From Gibbula magus (Eukaryota; Mollusca; Gastropoda; Trochida; Trochidae): a DNA stretch of 64,000 nucleotides. The position numbers and the translations under genes are program-made. This document shows, piece by piece, positions 36,143 through 46,257 of the stretch; the first letter of the stretch is position 1; every line of letters begins with the position of its first letter. The notes under the pieces are model-generated. The model made no database searches and had not been told where the DNA came from. It saw only the letters and a program-made list of their open reading frames with translations. The stretch lies in the NCBI GenBank assembly GCA_936450465.1, contig OW388296.1, positions 43,070,448 through 43,134,447 on the forward strand. The letters run 5' to 3'.

Positions 36143-36241
36143 ACTCATGTGACAGAGAGTCGAGTTCATGCAGAAGTTACTCATCAGGAAGTCCTGTTAC
36201 TTACTTCCACTCAGTAGCCAGCTCGGTAACAACAGAGACAG
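36143..36241 (+). CDS. Candidate exon B1 (acceptor weak)
   Basis: 99 bases, open in the cassette frame (TCDRESSSCRSY...), ending in 'gagacag|gtatatgg' exactly like B2. The expected 'ttttcag' acceptor is replaced by 'ccacat', so it is probably skipped or decayed. Confidence 0.35.
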
Positions 36242-36468
36242 GTATATGGGGTCCTATATCTAGAGTATAGCATTAGAAAATATAATTTCTATTTGTCACA
36301 AAACTTGTAAAAAATAATGTTCTGCAAAGCTTCATTTCGTTTTGAGGGAATTGTTATGTGTCCATAAAAAACATAAAAGACATATTTTTTTAATTGAGTT
36401 TTCGTCACGGATGGCGCTCCCCTTGAAGGATAAACGAAACTCAAAATTAAAATAAAATAAATTTCCAG

Positions 36469-36576
36469 ACGGAGACAGTCAAAGTCATGGAATGGACAAA
36501 ATGCCCGGATCGCAGCAGCAGTATCTAAATTCGTCGTCCCCTCGTCAGCACGTTGACTTTGATGAAATATCAGAAG
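36469..36576 (+). CDS. Candidate exon A2 of a modular gene
   Basis: 108 bases between 'aatttccag' and 'g|gtattagtg', open in phase 1-1. Its translation includes SHGMDKMPGSQQQYLNSSSP and VDFDEISE. Its length is a multiple of three and it starts with 'ac' and ends with 'g', so any A or B exon can be joined without breaking the frame. It is nearly identical to A3 within the exon but much more diverged in the flanking introns, which suggests selection on the exon. The family is not recognised and looks intrinsically disordered (Ser/Gln/Asp). Confidence 0.5.
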
Positions 36577-36900
36577 GTATTAGTGTTTATCATATATTAA
36601 AACAGCGTTGTAAGTGTCAATATGAGGGTACATTTGAGAAAATTAATTTGCCGTATACACTTGCAATTACCTATTGATCTATTTTGGTTACCAGTATTTC
36701 ATACTAATGTACGTAGACAAGCAGAACGACTCAGTCGCAAAGCATTGCCACATTTGTTTGCCTTTCCAAAAGCAATAGCATATCGCTAGCCACATTTTAA
36801 AATTGACCTATTAAAGTGTGTTAAATAGAAATCACCTCATCTCTTATCTAATGTAGATATAAAATATGATTGAACAATTACTAACCCATCCTTGTTTCAG

Positions 36901-37002
36901 ACACATGTGACAGTGAGTCGAGTTCATGCAGAAGCTACTTATCAGATAGCCTTTTTGATTCTTTCCACTCAGACATCCAGCCCGGTAACAAGACAGAGAC
37001 AG
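36901..37002 (+). CDS. Candidate exon B2 of a modular gene
   Basis: 102 bases between a strong acceptor 'ccttgtttcag' and the donor 'g|gtatatgg', phase 1-1 like the A exons. The translation contains TCDSESSSCRSYLSDSLFDS and ends QPGNKTET. It is rich in Ser and acidic residues with two Cys. No family recognised. Confidence 0.5.
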
Positions 37003-37291
37003 GTATATGGGGAACTACATCTAGAGTATAGCAGTCCAACATATTATTTGCATTTTCGATTTACGCAAAAACCTTTTTCAGTGAAGTACTGTTGACTATC
37101 TTCTGAACATTTCCTTGGGTTATGAGGAATTATTATGTCTCCATTAAAATAATTCGAGAGACATATTGATTTGAATTGAATTTTCGTCAGGGACGGCGCT
37201 CCCATCCTTCCAGTTTACTCACTCTTACACTGAATTAGTCTTGAAGGATAAACGAAAATCAAAATTGAAATAGAATAAATTTCATCTCCAG

Positions 37292-37399
37292 ACCAAGACA
37301 ATCAAAGTCAAGGAATGGACAAAATGCCCGGATCGCAGCAGCAGTGTCTAAATTCGTCGTCCCCTCGTCAGCGCGTTGACCTTGATGAAATATCAGAAG
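37292..37399 (+). CDS. Candidate exon A3 of a modular gene
   Basis: Exactly 108 bases like A2, bounded by 'catctccag' and 'g|gtattagtg', open in the same phase (SQGMDKMPGSQQQCLNSSSP, then VDLDEISE). The following B-like copy (about 37720-37830) has lost its acceptor and reading frame, so the cassette decays towards the Polinton. Confidence 0.5.
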
Positions 37400-38171
37400 G
37401 TATTAGTGTTTATCATATTGAACCAGTTTTATCAGTTTTAATATGTGGGTGAATTTTAAAAAGTCATTTTCATTATACACGTGCATTTACCTATTGATTT
37501 AATTTAGTTTCTTTTCTCTCATATCTATGTATTTAAAAAAAAGCAGAACGACTTAGTTACAAATCATTTCCACATCTTTCTGTGACCTTTTCAAATCAAT
37601 AGCCTATCACTAGCCACATAATTAATTGGCCTTTTTAAAGTGAGTTAAACAAAACTCAAATCAACTCATATCTAATGTAGATATACAATAGGATTGAATA
37701 ATTACAAATACACACCACATAGACAATTCTTGTTTCCGGAACTGTTTCATTCAGAAGTTACACATCACGAAGCCACAATTCCTGTTTACACTTAGACATC
37801 AAGCCAGTTAACAAAAGAAAGACATGTACATTGGATCCTATATCTAAACATTATTTCCCTAATCAGTTTAAACATGTGTATAAAGTTTCCATCACCCAAA
37901 GAATCATTCTTTGTATACTTTTGGTCTTCATGGAACTTTCGAAAGTTTTTCAATTTGCAAAAATAAATTTGAGAAAAATGATTTGCCTTATGCATTAACT
38001 GGCTTTTGATTTATTTTGTCCACACTCTTATTTTATAAACCATGCTCTTACGCACATGCAAAAAGGAAGAATCCTACGCAGAACAACATATTACATTATA
38101 TTATATATATTTAATTGCCTTACTAAAGTAGCATTAAACCCAAAATTACCTCTTACATCCAATTAAATGTA
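37400..38171. other. Intron-like/intergenic; degenerate B3 copy near 37720-37830
   Basis: 'cagaagttac.catcac' and 'acttagacatc.agcc' echo exon B but without open frame or splice sites. The rest is AT-rich with no feature. Confidence 0.4.
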
Positions 38172-38415
38172 CATCCATTGTGTTGTTTGGGGTCACATAT
38201 GCTAAACGTTAACATTGTGTTATGTTACCGAGAATTTCTGACTGTTGCCGATTTTGATCTTAGTCGGCTCAGTATAACGACGATATAAAGGTAAAAGTAT
38301 CGATTTCTATTCTAAAACCGTATAATTCACCGCGTGTGGCGCGCGTCAATTAGCCCAACGTAATTTTGGAAACTTATTTACAAAATACTAAAATTTTAAC
38401 TTGATAATGTTTAAT
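38172..38415 (+). repeat. Interspersed repeat R, left half of the Polinton-split copy
   Basis: Aligns with 10267-10512 and stops at 'gataatgtttaat', exactly where the Polinton terminal repeat begins. The continuation of repeat R is found at 56669-56765 on the other side. Confidence 0.85.
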
Positions 38416-40044
38416 AGCACCAAAAAAACCACTTGCAACCAGTGATTGTTTCGAAAACAATAGACTTTCAAAAGAGTCATTGTTAAATTTGAATAGCTCA
38501 TTGTGATATTGAAAAATGTATTGTGATATTGAATAAAGCCATTGTAATACTGAAAAGCGCTTTGAAATATTGAATAGTCCATTGTAATATTGAATAGTCC
38601 ATTGTATGATATTGAATAGTGCATTCATATATTGAATGGTGCATTCATATATTGAATAGTGTATTCATATATTGAATATTGCATTCATACATTGAAAAGC
38701 GCATTGTGATTTTGAATGGTTCATTGAGATATTGAATAGCGCATTGTGATTTTGAATAGTTCATTGTAATATTGAATAGGTTATTGTAACATTGAATGGC
38801 GCATTGATATATTGAATAGTGCATTCATACATTGAAAAGCGCATTGTGATTTTGAATGGTTCATTGAGATATTGAATAGCGCATTGTGATTTTGAATAGT
38901 TCATTGTGATATTGAATAGGTTATTGTAATATTGAATGGCGCATTGATATATTGAATAGCGCATTGCGTACTCTGCATTGAAATTAACTTTTTGAATAAA
39001 AAGATTAAGACGGGATTTGAATGGAGACAGGGTTTGAATGGAAGACCGTACTCAATAGACCTGTCCTGTCCATTGATATCGGTGTTGAATGGAGAGGGGA
39101 GGAGGGAGAGTATAGGGGGGCCCCCATCTCCATTGAAATAGAATTGAATAGAGTTCGCACACAATGGGTCCCCCGACCGTCTTTGGGAGCGTTTTAGCCC
39201 CCCTAACCGTGGAATGGGGGAGGGGATCTGGACAGCTGACTAGAAAAGATTTGCTCCCTAATGAATCCATGTTGCATTATTGCATTTAACACGATAACAC
39301 ATCATCATGTTAAATAATTATTATACGACTGGAGAAAAAAAAAATATAATTTAGATATAATCATTTCATACACATTCTAATATTTTGAACGGAGGGAAGC
39401 CATTGAATTTACATTGAATAGATTTCATATAAAGAACCACTGAAAAGGATATTGTTCTTGTGTCAACTCCAATGAATGGCTCTGCATACACGTGTGCATC
39501 AGTAGTAAACTTCCATATATGGACATATTACTATAAGAGTCAGAGTTCCCATCGGGAGTAAACTTCCGTATATGAATATAGTACGTACTATCAGAGTTTG
39601 TGTGGTTCTGATAGTATGGGAATATTAAGCTAGAACAATGGCGTCATCAGTTGTACAGTGATTTTATCTCGGCAGTGTATTTGTGCTTTTGTCTGATTCT
39701 CTATTTGTCTCTGACCAGGTCAACCAGGTCGGGATGCGAGTTGACCCCTTTGGTTGGTTACCTTGTTATATTGACCCTTCCCATTTTTTATGTGTGAATA
39801 ATAAATATGTTATTGAATTGAAGACCGTGGTATTGAGGTTTGTTGTGAGCTTTCTTTAAACAGCAACATAATCCTTTTTTTTAAAAACTATTGGTATATG
39901 TCTGAACGACTTTTACAAAAAAGATATAATTTCTAGAATATCGAACTAAACTATCTTATTTTCACATTACTCCGTGTGTACGAGCGTGTGTGAGTGGCGC
40001 GTGTTTGGCTTTCGTTATGAAAAGAGAAAACTGTTGATGCAAGC
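38416..40044. repeat. Polinton left terminal inverted repeat
   Basis: Inverted complement of 53392-56653 (minus its LINE). The outer end is agcaccaaaaaaaccacttg, and the inner end is near 'actgttgatgcaagc'. Shared landmarks are the minisatellite, 'ccccatctccattgaaatag', 'cctctcc..tcaacaccgata' in complement, 'gtcaaccaggtcgggatgcg' and 'cgagcgtgtgtgagtggcgc'. All ORFs here are by-products with mirror images in the right repeat. Confidence 0.9.
38500..38975. repeat. Subterminal 20-21-bp minisatellite of the left TIR
   Basis: Units of the type 'attgaatagtgcattcatat' alternate between 'gcgcattgtgatttt', 'gttcattgagat' and 'ggttattgtaat' versions, with about 20 copies. Larger blocks are also repeated, because 38690-38790 and 38820-38930 are nearly the same. 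The inverse array lies at 54470-54790 and 56472-56590. Confidence 0.9.
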
Positions 40045-42093
40045 TCACATAAAATATTATGATACACCATCTGTCATCATGTAATGTTGTTCATCGTATA
40101 TTGTATATTCCATTAGCACTAAGCATTATACACAAAACAATGACTATTGTCGAAAATTACATTTATTGTGCACATAACATTACAAACATTAGAATATAAA
40201 CAGCAACATAAAATGTAAATCGGGTCTTTTCATTAACAATTGAGAGTGGTAATGTTTACAAGTGTAGGATTCAAATGTTGAAATGATTTACAAAACAAAT
40301 GTAATTAAGGATTCAGCCATAAGGCTGAATCCTTATTGTTATTGGCGTGTTTTTTTTTATTATTATTCCACGGATTTTGTGGCACGTGTTCTGAACTAAC
40401 GGCCTGACCGATTTCTCTGAAACTTTCAGGGATTTTAGCCTGTGACATAACTTAGATCGTAACTTAGCCCGATTTTCGATTTTCCTCTTCTTTCGTGAAT
40501 TATCCCCCCTTGAATTTGAAACTTTAAACCTTATTAGCTCGAAAACTTATCAAGATATTTGCATAAAACTTTCACCAAAATATGCGCAACATCATACCCC
40601 ATCGATTAAGTCTATAGCGGTTTTCGGCCGTAATAATAGATTTTTTGCAATTTCGAAAAAACTGAATTATATGTGTACTTTTTCGGTTCTGAGGGTACGC
40701 GTCTTCAAAAATCTTCTTCTAAATCCCAGCAACACATACAGCTATGTGTGATAGCTCATTTGAAAGCTGGATAAACGTGTAAAAAAGTTATCGAACCAGA
40801 ATTTTGAATTTTGGCTTAGAATTCGAGTTATCTGCCCTTGTATTTGGACCTTTTCGAAAAGTGCGATTTTCGGCTGCATGTTCAAAGTGGCATAACTCTG
40901 TAACCAATTAATTTATGTCAAAGTTAATTATTTCAATCTCTTTATAATAACTTGTTTAACAATTCCATAACATATCATGATCATGTAAAAGATGATAGAT
41001 TAGGCACAATTTAGACATAGTCCCCCAAAAGTTAAATTTTGTGATTTTGAGACCTTTCGAGGGGTACCTACTTTGGAGAATTTTCCTTCGTAAACCACTC
41101 AAGATACAATAATATTTTATGGATCACTGTGAAGTATACATGTCTCTCATGAAGAATAATAAATTTCAATCGCGTATCTGTCATACTTTATGTGTGACAA
41201 GTCAAAGAACATTGTCATTTTTCAAAAATCGCCATTTTCAGCAAAGTTCACAGGATCATGACTGCTTAACCAATTATGCTATTGAACTTTTATTCACACC
41301 TGCGAATAGACAATTGCAAGCATAAAAACTTTTATACTGAACCCTTTCATCAAAATGTTAATAGTTTAGCTTTGAACATCGGGAAAGTGGTATAGGGGTC
41401 TGAAAATAAGCATTTTTTAGTATTTTCCTGAATATTCAAAAGAACATTACGCATTAACCATGTATGCAATCACAATTATGACTACATCAACCTAAGTGGA
41501 AATTACGAAAAATGAAATAAGTGCAGTAGTAATGTTCATAACCAATGAGTAGCGGGTATTATAGGTTTGACAGTTGCCTTCTTTCTAACTTGACAATCGC
41601 CACGTTTGAAGTGTATCTTTGTTAGTGCATAGTTCAACAAAGCAAAATCATAGCACGTTGTTTGATACCTTGTTAGAATCGGAAAGGATTACTCTGTATG
41701 GGGACAGCATTATTAGTTTGACAATAAACATAACCAATGAGTTATAAGCATTTTATCTTGATCAATTGCAACTTTATTTTGTACTGTAAACAAAGGGGGT
41801 AAATCCTACTTTCGTTTTACATGATGGACAGGAATAGGTTGCTGTAGCTAAACACATTTACACATAATCGTGTAACTTTCAGGAATGACTGCTGATATAA
41901 TGTACCTAATAGGAAATGAATCATATATATGCTGAATCCGTTTAAAGTCGCTTGCGACTATATTTTCATTTACATTTCTTATATTCATTATGTTTATTGT
42001 TTATTGATATGACATACACTACTCAGTTACAGGTGATGTGGGTTGAAGTATACCATCTTACAGAATACATAATTGAAAGTTCTCAATGTTTAT
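40045..42093. other. Polinton interior without gene; interspersed repeat at about 40308-41960
   Basis: This is where a polymerase gene might be expected, yet no ORF above about 70 codons is present and no DNA polymerase motif is seen. 'taattaaggattcagcc' opens a long AT-rich repeat that recurs in part at 21050-21113, and 'gctgaatccgtttaaagtcg' near 41930 may mark its other end. An insertion that replaced or followed loss of the polymerase is possible. Confidence 0.5.
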
Positions 42094-42543
42094 TTATTCC
42101 TTATCATTCCCGTCATTGTTAGCATCATTATCATCATTGTCATAATCATCATTATCCACATCCTCGGCAGCGATGACAGATTCAGTATCACTTTCTTCTT
42201 CCGCTATATCCACACGTGTCATAATGTCTTTCATGATAGTTCTCATGAAACGCGATATCTTGCTTTTGATGATAGTTTGATCAGTGGCAGGGTCCAGATC
42301 ACTCAAGCTTTCTAGGTTGGGTTTGAATAGAGGTGCCTGTCTGAAGTATTGAGTGAACTCAATAACATTGTTAAGACTGTTAACCAATTCTTTTTCCCAC
42401 ATTTGTTTCATTTTTCTATCAATCCATTCTTCTGTTCGACCATATTGTCTGTACTTTTTCCTCTTGAGTTTCAGCATGTCATTTTTGATGTTGTACATAC
42501 GATTCCAGATGCGTTGTAAACCAACATTTTGCCACTCCTCTGC
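42094..42543 (-). CDS. Acidic-tailed Polinton ORF, in frame after the ATPase ORF
   Basis: 134 codons from ATG 42498, and the frame is open further upstream to the ATPase stop (42544-42546), beginning AEEWQNVGLQRIWNRM. The first half is basic and probably helical (KLKRKKYRQYGRTEEWIDRK). The C-terminus is a run of Asp/Asn/Glu (DNDDYDNDDNDANN) encoded by a (cat/atc) tract. Because it shares frame with the zinc-finger end of the ATPase ORF and only one stop separates them, it may be the second half of a single zinc-finger protein broken by that stop. Function unknown; no polymerase or capsid motif is visible. Confidence 0.5.
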   Translation of the reverse strand, partial: AEEWQNVGLQRIWNRMYNIKNDMLKLKRKKYRQYGRTEEWIDRKMKQMWEKELVNSLNNVIEFTQYFRQAPLFKPNLESLSDLDPATDQTIIKSKISRFMRTIMKDIMTRVDIAEEESDTESVIAAEDVDNDDYDNDDNDANNDGNDKE

Positions 42544-44199
42544 TTACATGTTAGTCCCACGATGGTGTCGGATGCCAGGACCTCCTCCTTTCTGATCGTC
42601 ATCTTCACTATTGTCATCGCTCTCGTATCTGACACGTTTCCTCTTAGTTTTCAAACTATCACTTGCTGGCCACCATGACTTGATGTGTCGCTGTAACTCG
42701 TCGGTGTTTTCTATTAACACACCACAGTCCATACAAGCAGTGGCCATTTTGAAAGGTCCCGTGTCGTCACTGGACATAGATATTGTTTCCACGCCAAGCG
42801 ACCTTACTTTAGAAGTTGGAGTGTGATCGGGACGAATGTCAGGAGCTGTCTGAACGTCCAATGCTGGAGGCGCATCTTTTACCCGTTGTGGCTGATGTTG
42901 TGAATCATTCTGTTTATCACAACTAATGTCATCGGGTGTCAAAATGTTCACATGTAGTCTATTCTTCTCACCTGTGTCGGGTTTGAGATCCAATGTGAGG
43001 TTTCCATAAGGCGTTTCAACAGCTCTTCCATAAAGGGTCATAAATTTACCAATGTCTTCAGGAAATATCCTTCTGGCAAAAAGCTTCACCTGCTGTCTGT
43101 CCACTGGTGAATTACAAAGTGTAATGTAATGGGAATTGAGAGCAATGTCACGAGATTCCTTTCCTCTCGGGAAGAGATTTTGCAGCAGCAACATGATAAT
43201 GACATTTTTGTGATGGGAAGTTTGGGTTAACAGACGGGAAATCCTCTTATCATTCTTTGCTTCAGACAAAAAATCATCCATTATCATCATATTATTTTTA
43301 TCAGCATCAAAGTAGTTGTCGTCTTTGAGATTGTAAGGTATTCCTTTAACGAAGCTTACTTGAGGTAATGTTTGAAGAATGCAATCATAAAGAGGCTGCC
43401 ACACAGTATAACACCAGATAATACATTCGGGCAGAGGGTTAATGAATCCACATCGTAATAGATTGAAGACAATGACTGATTTTCCACATCCACTCGGTCC
43501 AACATCAATGCTATTTGATGGAATCTGGAACTTAAACCCTCCCTGCTCGCGTTGGTTTTCGTGAGGAGGAGTTACTCGGTTATCCGGACAAAGAGGAGAA
43601 CTATGAGGAGGAGGAGGAGTGAGTGTTTGAAGGTGTCTATTCAGAGGAGGAGGAGTGAGTGTTTGAAGGTGTCTATTCAGAGGAGGGGGAGGAGTGAGTG
43701 TTTGAAGGTGTCTATTCAGAGGAGGAGGGGGAGTGTGTGTTCGAAGGTGTCTATTCAGAGGAGGAGGACTTTGTATATCATCATTATTAGCTAGTTGTTT
43801 ATCCGGAAGTGTAGGAGTAGAAGGGGGAGAAGGAGACGAATCTTCAGTCGATTGATGCATCTGTTTCCAATGTCTCCACAGATTATCTTTTCTTGTAAAA
43901 CCCTTGTCACAGTCGGGACAGGTTGTAACCCCCATGGTGATAAGGTAGCAAATATGCAATTTTCTCAGTGTAAGCATTCTTTTATACCCTTCAGCCTTGT
44001 GACGTTTCAAGACAGCTTTGGCTCGTTTAACAACAGTCTTTTGTCTTGACATGGGTTGTATTTTAAGTGCAGTCTTTTTCTTCTTCTTTATGATTCTTTT
44101 TCCCTTGTTAGATGTAAACCGTCTCTTAAGGGGTTGTTTTGTTGTCAATATTTTTTGTTGACGTGTTTTTGATGACAGTGACTTGGTCTTACCCAACAT
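42544..44199 (-). CDS. Polinton packaging ATPase (FtsK/HerA type) in a composite ORF
   Basis: 551 codons, intact. Residues 1-80 are very basic (Lys/Arg-rich, core-protein-like). A C2H2 finger follows (C94, C97, H110, H115: CPDCDKGFTRKDNLWRHWKQ). Residues 145-200 are a Pro-rich repeat of about 13 residues (PPPPLNRHLQTLT). The ATPase has Walker A GPSGCGKS (234-241) and Walker B MMIMDD (304-309), then LLLQNLFPRGKESRDIALNS, characteristic of Polinton DNA-packaging ATPases that drive DNA into the capsid. Residues 489-505 form a second, incomplete finger (CMDCG...H). The usual Polinton ATPase is shorter, so the basic head (perhaps a start at M89) and the zinc-finger tail (perhaps from M485) may be neighbouring genes fused in frame. 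It lies downstream of the protease, as in other Polintons. Confidence 0.85.
   Translation of the reverse strand: MLGKTKSLSSKTRQQKILTTKQPLKRRFTSNKGKRIIKKKKKTALKIQPMSRQKTVVKRAKAVLKRHKAEGYKRMLTLRKLHICYLITMGVTTCPDCDKGFTRKDNLWRHWKQMHQSTEDSSPSPPSTPTLPDKQLANNDDIQSPPPLNRHLRTHTPPPPLNRHLQTLTPPPPLNRHLQTLTPPPLNRHLQTLTPPPPHSSPLCPDNRVTPPHENQREQGGFKFQIPSNSIDVGPSGCGKSVIVFNLLRCGFINPLPECIIWCYTVWQPLYDCILQTLPQVSFVKGIPYNLKDDNYFDADKNNMMIMDDFLSEAKNDKRISRLLTQTSHHKNVIIMLLLQNLFPRGKESRDIALNSHYITLCNSPVDRQQVKLFARRIFPEDIGKFMTLYGRAVETPYGNLTLDLKPDTGEKNRLHVNILTPDDISCDKQNDSQHQPQRVKDAPPALDVQTAPDIRPDHTPTSKVRSLGVETISMSSDDTGPFKMATACMDCGVLIENTDELQRHIKSWWPASDSLKTKRKRVRYESDDNSEDDDQKGGGPGIRHHRGTNM
43605..43775 (-). repeat. In-frame 36-39-bp minisatellite coding a Pro-rich repeat
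   Basis: On the plus strand 'gagtgtttgaaggtgtctat' repeats at 43621, 43657 and 43696, with a variant at 43735. The periods of 36 and 39 bases are multiples of three, so the ATPase frame is kept and about four copies of PPPPLNRHLQTLT are encoded. Confidence 0.9.
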
Positions 44200-44394
44200 T
44201 TTGAAAATACTTGTATCCCTTAAAGTTTCCTCATGAAAGGGGACGTCTTAACTCTCAGCAGACAAGACTAAAAGTAACTGTCAGTCCATGCTACAGCTAG
44301 CTTTTATTGTACTTTCTATGTAGACGATTTACATATGACAATTGAAGCGGGTATTTATATACAACAAAACATAGTTTTATCTGAATAATTTTAT
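44200..44394. other. Short intergenic spacer in the Polinton
   Basis: About 195 bases between the protease stop and the ATPase start. No feature is clear. Confidence 0.4.
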
Positions 44395-44916
44395 TCACAT
44401 GACAGACGAATAACATTCATAAATGTCAATACAAGTTGTGCAAGCATGGGTGCAGTATTTGAAGTAGTTACAAATGTAGTGAGTAGCAAAAGCATCATTC
44501 CAAAGTAATTCATTAGCACTGAACTGATGGACAATCTGATTCAATCTTAGATGATCTTTACATTTACACAGTAGGAAATACAAACAGTAAAAGCCACACC
44601 CTTGTGAATCTGCAGATTGTAACTGTTGAACATTGTTAGTGTAAGAGCCAACATAAGACTTTAAATAGCGATCGAATACTCCATCAACCGAATCTGATAA
44701 ACTGTCAAACAGTTCTGCTCTATTTCCCTTCAGATGCATTGCAATCCAATGGCGACCCGTGCGTTTTCTAACATCTGTATTGACAACGAGACCAACTCCC
44801 CTTTTTAGCATAGAAGGGGAGAGCATGGGTAGAGTGTTTTTCGCATAAACACCTAAAACATGTCTGCGTAAGCTCGAGTCACACTGTATGGCACACATCA
44901 ACTGAGCAGCTTTCAT
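44395..44916 (-). CDS. Polinton adenain-like cysteine protease
   Basis: 173 codons, intact. The catalytic layout of adenovirus-type maturation proteases (C5/Ulp1-like fold) is visible: His56 in GRHWIAMHL, acidic residue Asp71 in ELFDSLSD, and Cys107 in DSQGCGFYCLYFLL. In the virus-like life cycle this enzyme would cleave capsid precursors during particle maturation. The length is near that of other Polinton proteases, and the C-terminal part is Cys/His-rich. It starts 10 bases after the capsid stop, so the two are probably co-transcribed. No disabling change was seen. Confidence 0.88.
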   Translation of the reverse strand: MKAAQLMCAIQCDSSLRRHVLGVYAKNTLPMLSPSMLKRGVGLVVNTDVRKRTGRHWIAMHLKGNRAELFDSLSDSVDGVFDRYLKSYVGSYTNNVQQLQSADSQGCGFYCLYFLLCKCKDHLRLNQIVHQFSANELLWNDAFATHYICNYFKYCTHACTTCIDIYECYSSVM

Positions 44917-44925
44917 CTCGCCCAG

Positions 44926-46257
44926 TTACTTCACAAACACGTTGCGGGCTTGATCGATTTCGAGGATAGAGTTTCTCTGAGTCAAGACAATGCAGCTGAG
45001 AGTCTTTGTGAGGGCTGATTTGAACTCGAGTTCAATACTTACATCTCCCGTTTTTACCAGGTTTAGGTATTCAGACTCTGCACACCTGTTGTCTATGTTG
45101 AAGACAAACAATGCATTCCCCAGGAGAAATTCTCTTCTGCTGATACCGTTTCCCTTGTCTTCCTTCCATAAACCCATACCATCTAACATGTTCACATAAC
45201 TTCCTACATCATCTGCTTCTGTGGGCTGTCCCGGTACACTAACCCCATTGATAGAGAGTGTGACCTTTTTAAGCATTGAGGACTTGAAATTGAATTGGTT
45301 ACCGGTGTAGCTTCCGTTTAAGCTGGCACTTTCCACCAATCCGACGATGTATCTGTTAGCCACAGGGTTGGACACGTTGTCAATGGGGTGTGACTCAGCT
45401 GACTGGCAGAAATACTGGTTATTTTGACTTCGCTTTTGGTGTAGAGATAGAGTGCATTGTTATTCTTGAATAAGGTGTTGTGAGCCAAGATTAAAGCTGG
45501 GTTGACCTTTACCTTGCACACTTGCAGATAGGCATCCAAGAGTTGTATTTTGAACTCGTGAGCAGTCACACTACTCATTAGAGAAAATTTAGGTTCCGAT
45601 CTAAACATTTTCAATTTCAAGTCCACGTCGTTGATTAGGAAACGGTTCATGTTGAAGACGTCCTCGTAGATGGGCCTGGACATGGTCAGAACTTTGCTTG
45701 CTGCTATGAAGCTGGCTCTCTCTGCCATTCCTGAATTGAGAGATCCGCTGACATTGCTGCTTTCCAAATCAGTGTTGCTTTCGGTATAATCTTTGCAAAA
45801 CACCTGGGAGGTCAACTGAGTCTTCTTGGCTTCTTCTCCATAGTTCAATAGGACCTGCATCATTGATTTGTGGGCGTAGTGATTATTGATGGAAGACACT
45901 AACTGATCCTGTAGGGAGACAGCAACTTGTGAGAACAGTGATTGCATGAACAGGTTCACCGGGGCTACGTTTCCATCCTTTGTCAGTATCATCGGCGTGG
46001 GTTACCTTAACCTTAACGTGTAGACGAGTGCGTTTCAGATCAACGTAATCCCATCCGGAATTGGACACTTGAAATTCGAGAGGGGAGGAATCGTTGATTT
46101 GACTCAAAGGACGTATATTGACGAAATAATGTTTCTGAATGCCAGTTTGATAGGGAGGCATGCTGAAAACGTTTAAATTTTCCATCACGACCTCTTCAAA
46201 GGCTTTGTCGTTGAACAATGACATGCTGTTTGGCTTGATTTGTAGTGTTTTAAACAA
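44926..46257 (-). pseudogene. Polinton major capsid protein (double jelly-roll), two frameshifts
   Basis: Three overlapping minus frames (46257-45883, 45992-45318, 45375-44926) make one protein of about 440 residues, resembling the product annotated in invertebrate genomes as F54H12.2-like, the Polinton capsid protein. N-terminal text includes VFSMPPYQTGIQKHYFV and LSQINDSSPLEFQV. The middle has NLFMQSLFSQVAVSLQDQLV and NYGEEAKKTQLTS, and the C-terminal part has YIVGLVESASLNGSYTGNQF and EIDQARNVF. Frame changes fall at about 45985 and 45390. They may be real inactivating indels or assembly errors, since the rest is free of stops. The start overlaps the upstream basic-protein gene by 8 bases. 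Confidence 0.85.

Noticed and set aside
38410..38415. tttaat as the Polinton 6-bp target duplication
   Set aside because: The matching hexamer is not found after either candidate right end (56653 or 56668).
38374..39270. Several minus-strand ORFs with repeated IQYY/NAPFN-like text in the left TIR
   Set aside because: They are translations of the 20-21-bp minisatellite and adjoining TIR sequence; mirror-image ORFs occur at 54274-54960, and no frame is favoured.
40045..42093. Possible remnant of DNA polymerase B
   Set aside because: No polymerase motif or long frame was found in any of the available translations; recorded as absent rather than degraded, pending a profile search.
43552..44049. 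Plus-strand ORFs with repeated RRRSECLKVSIQ text
   Set aside because: Antisense shadow of the Pro-rich minisatellite in the packaging ATPase gene.
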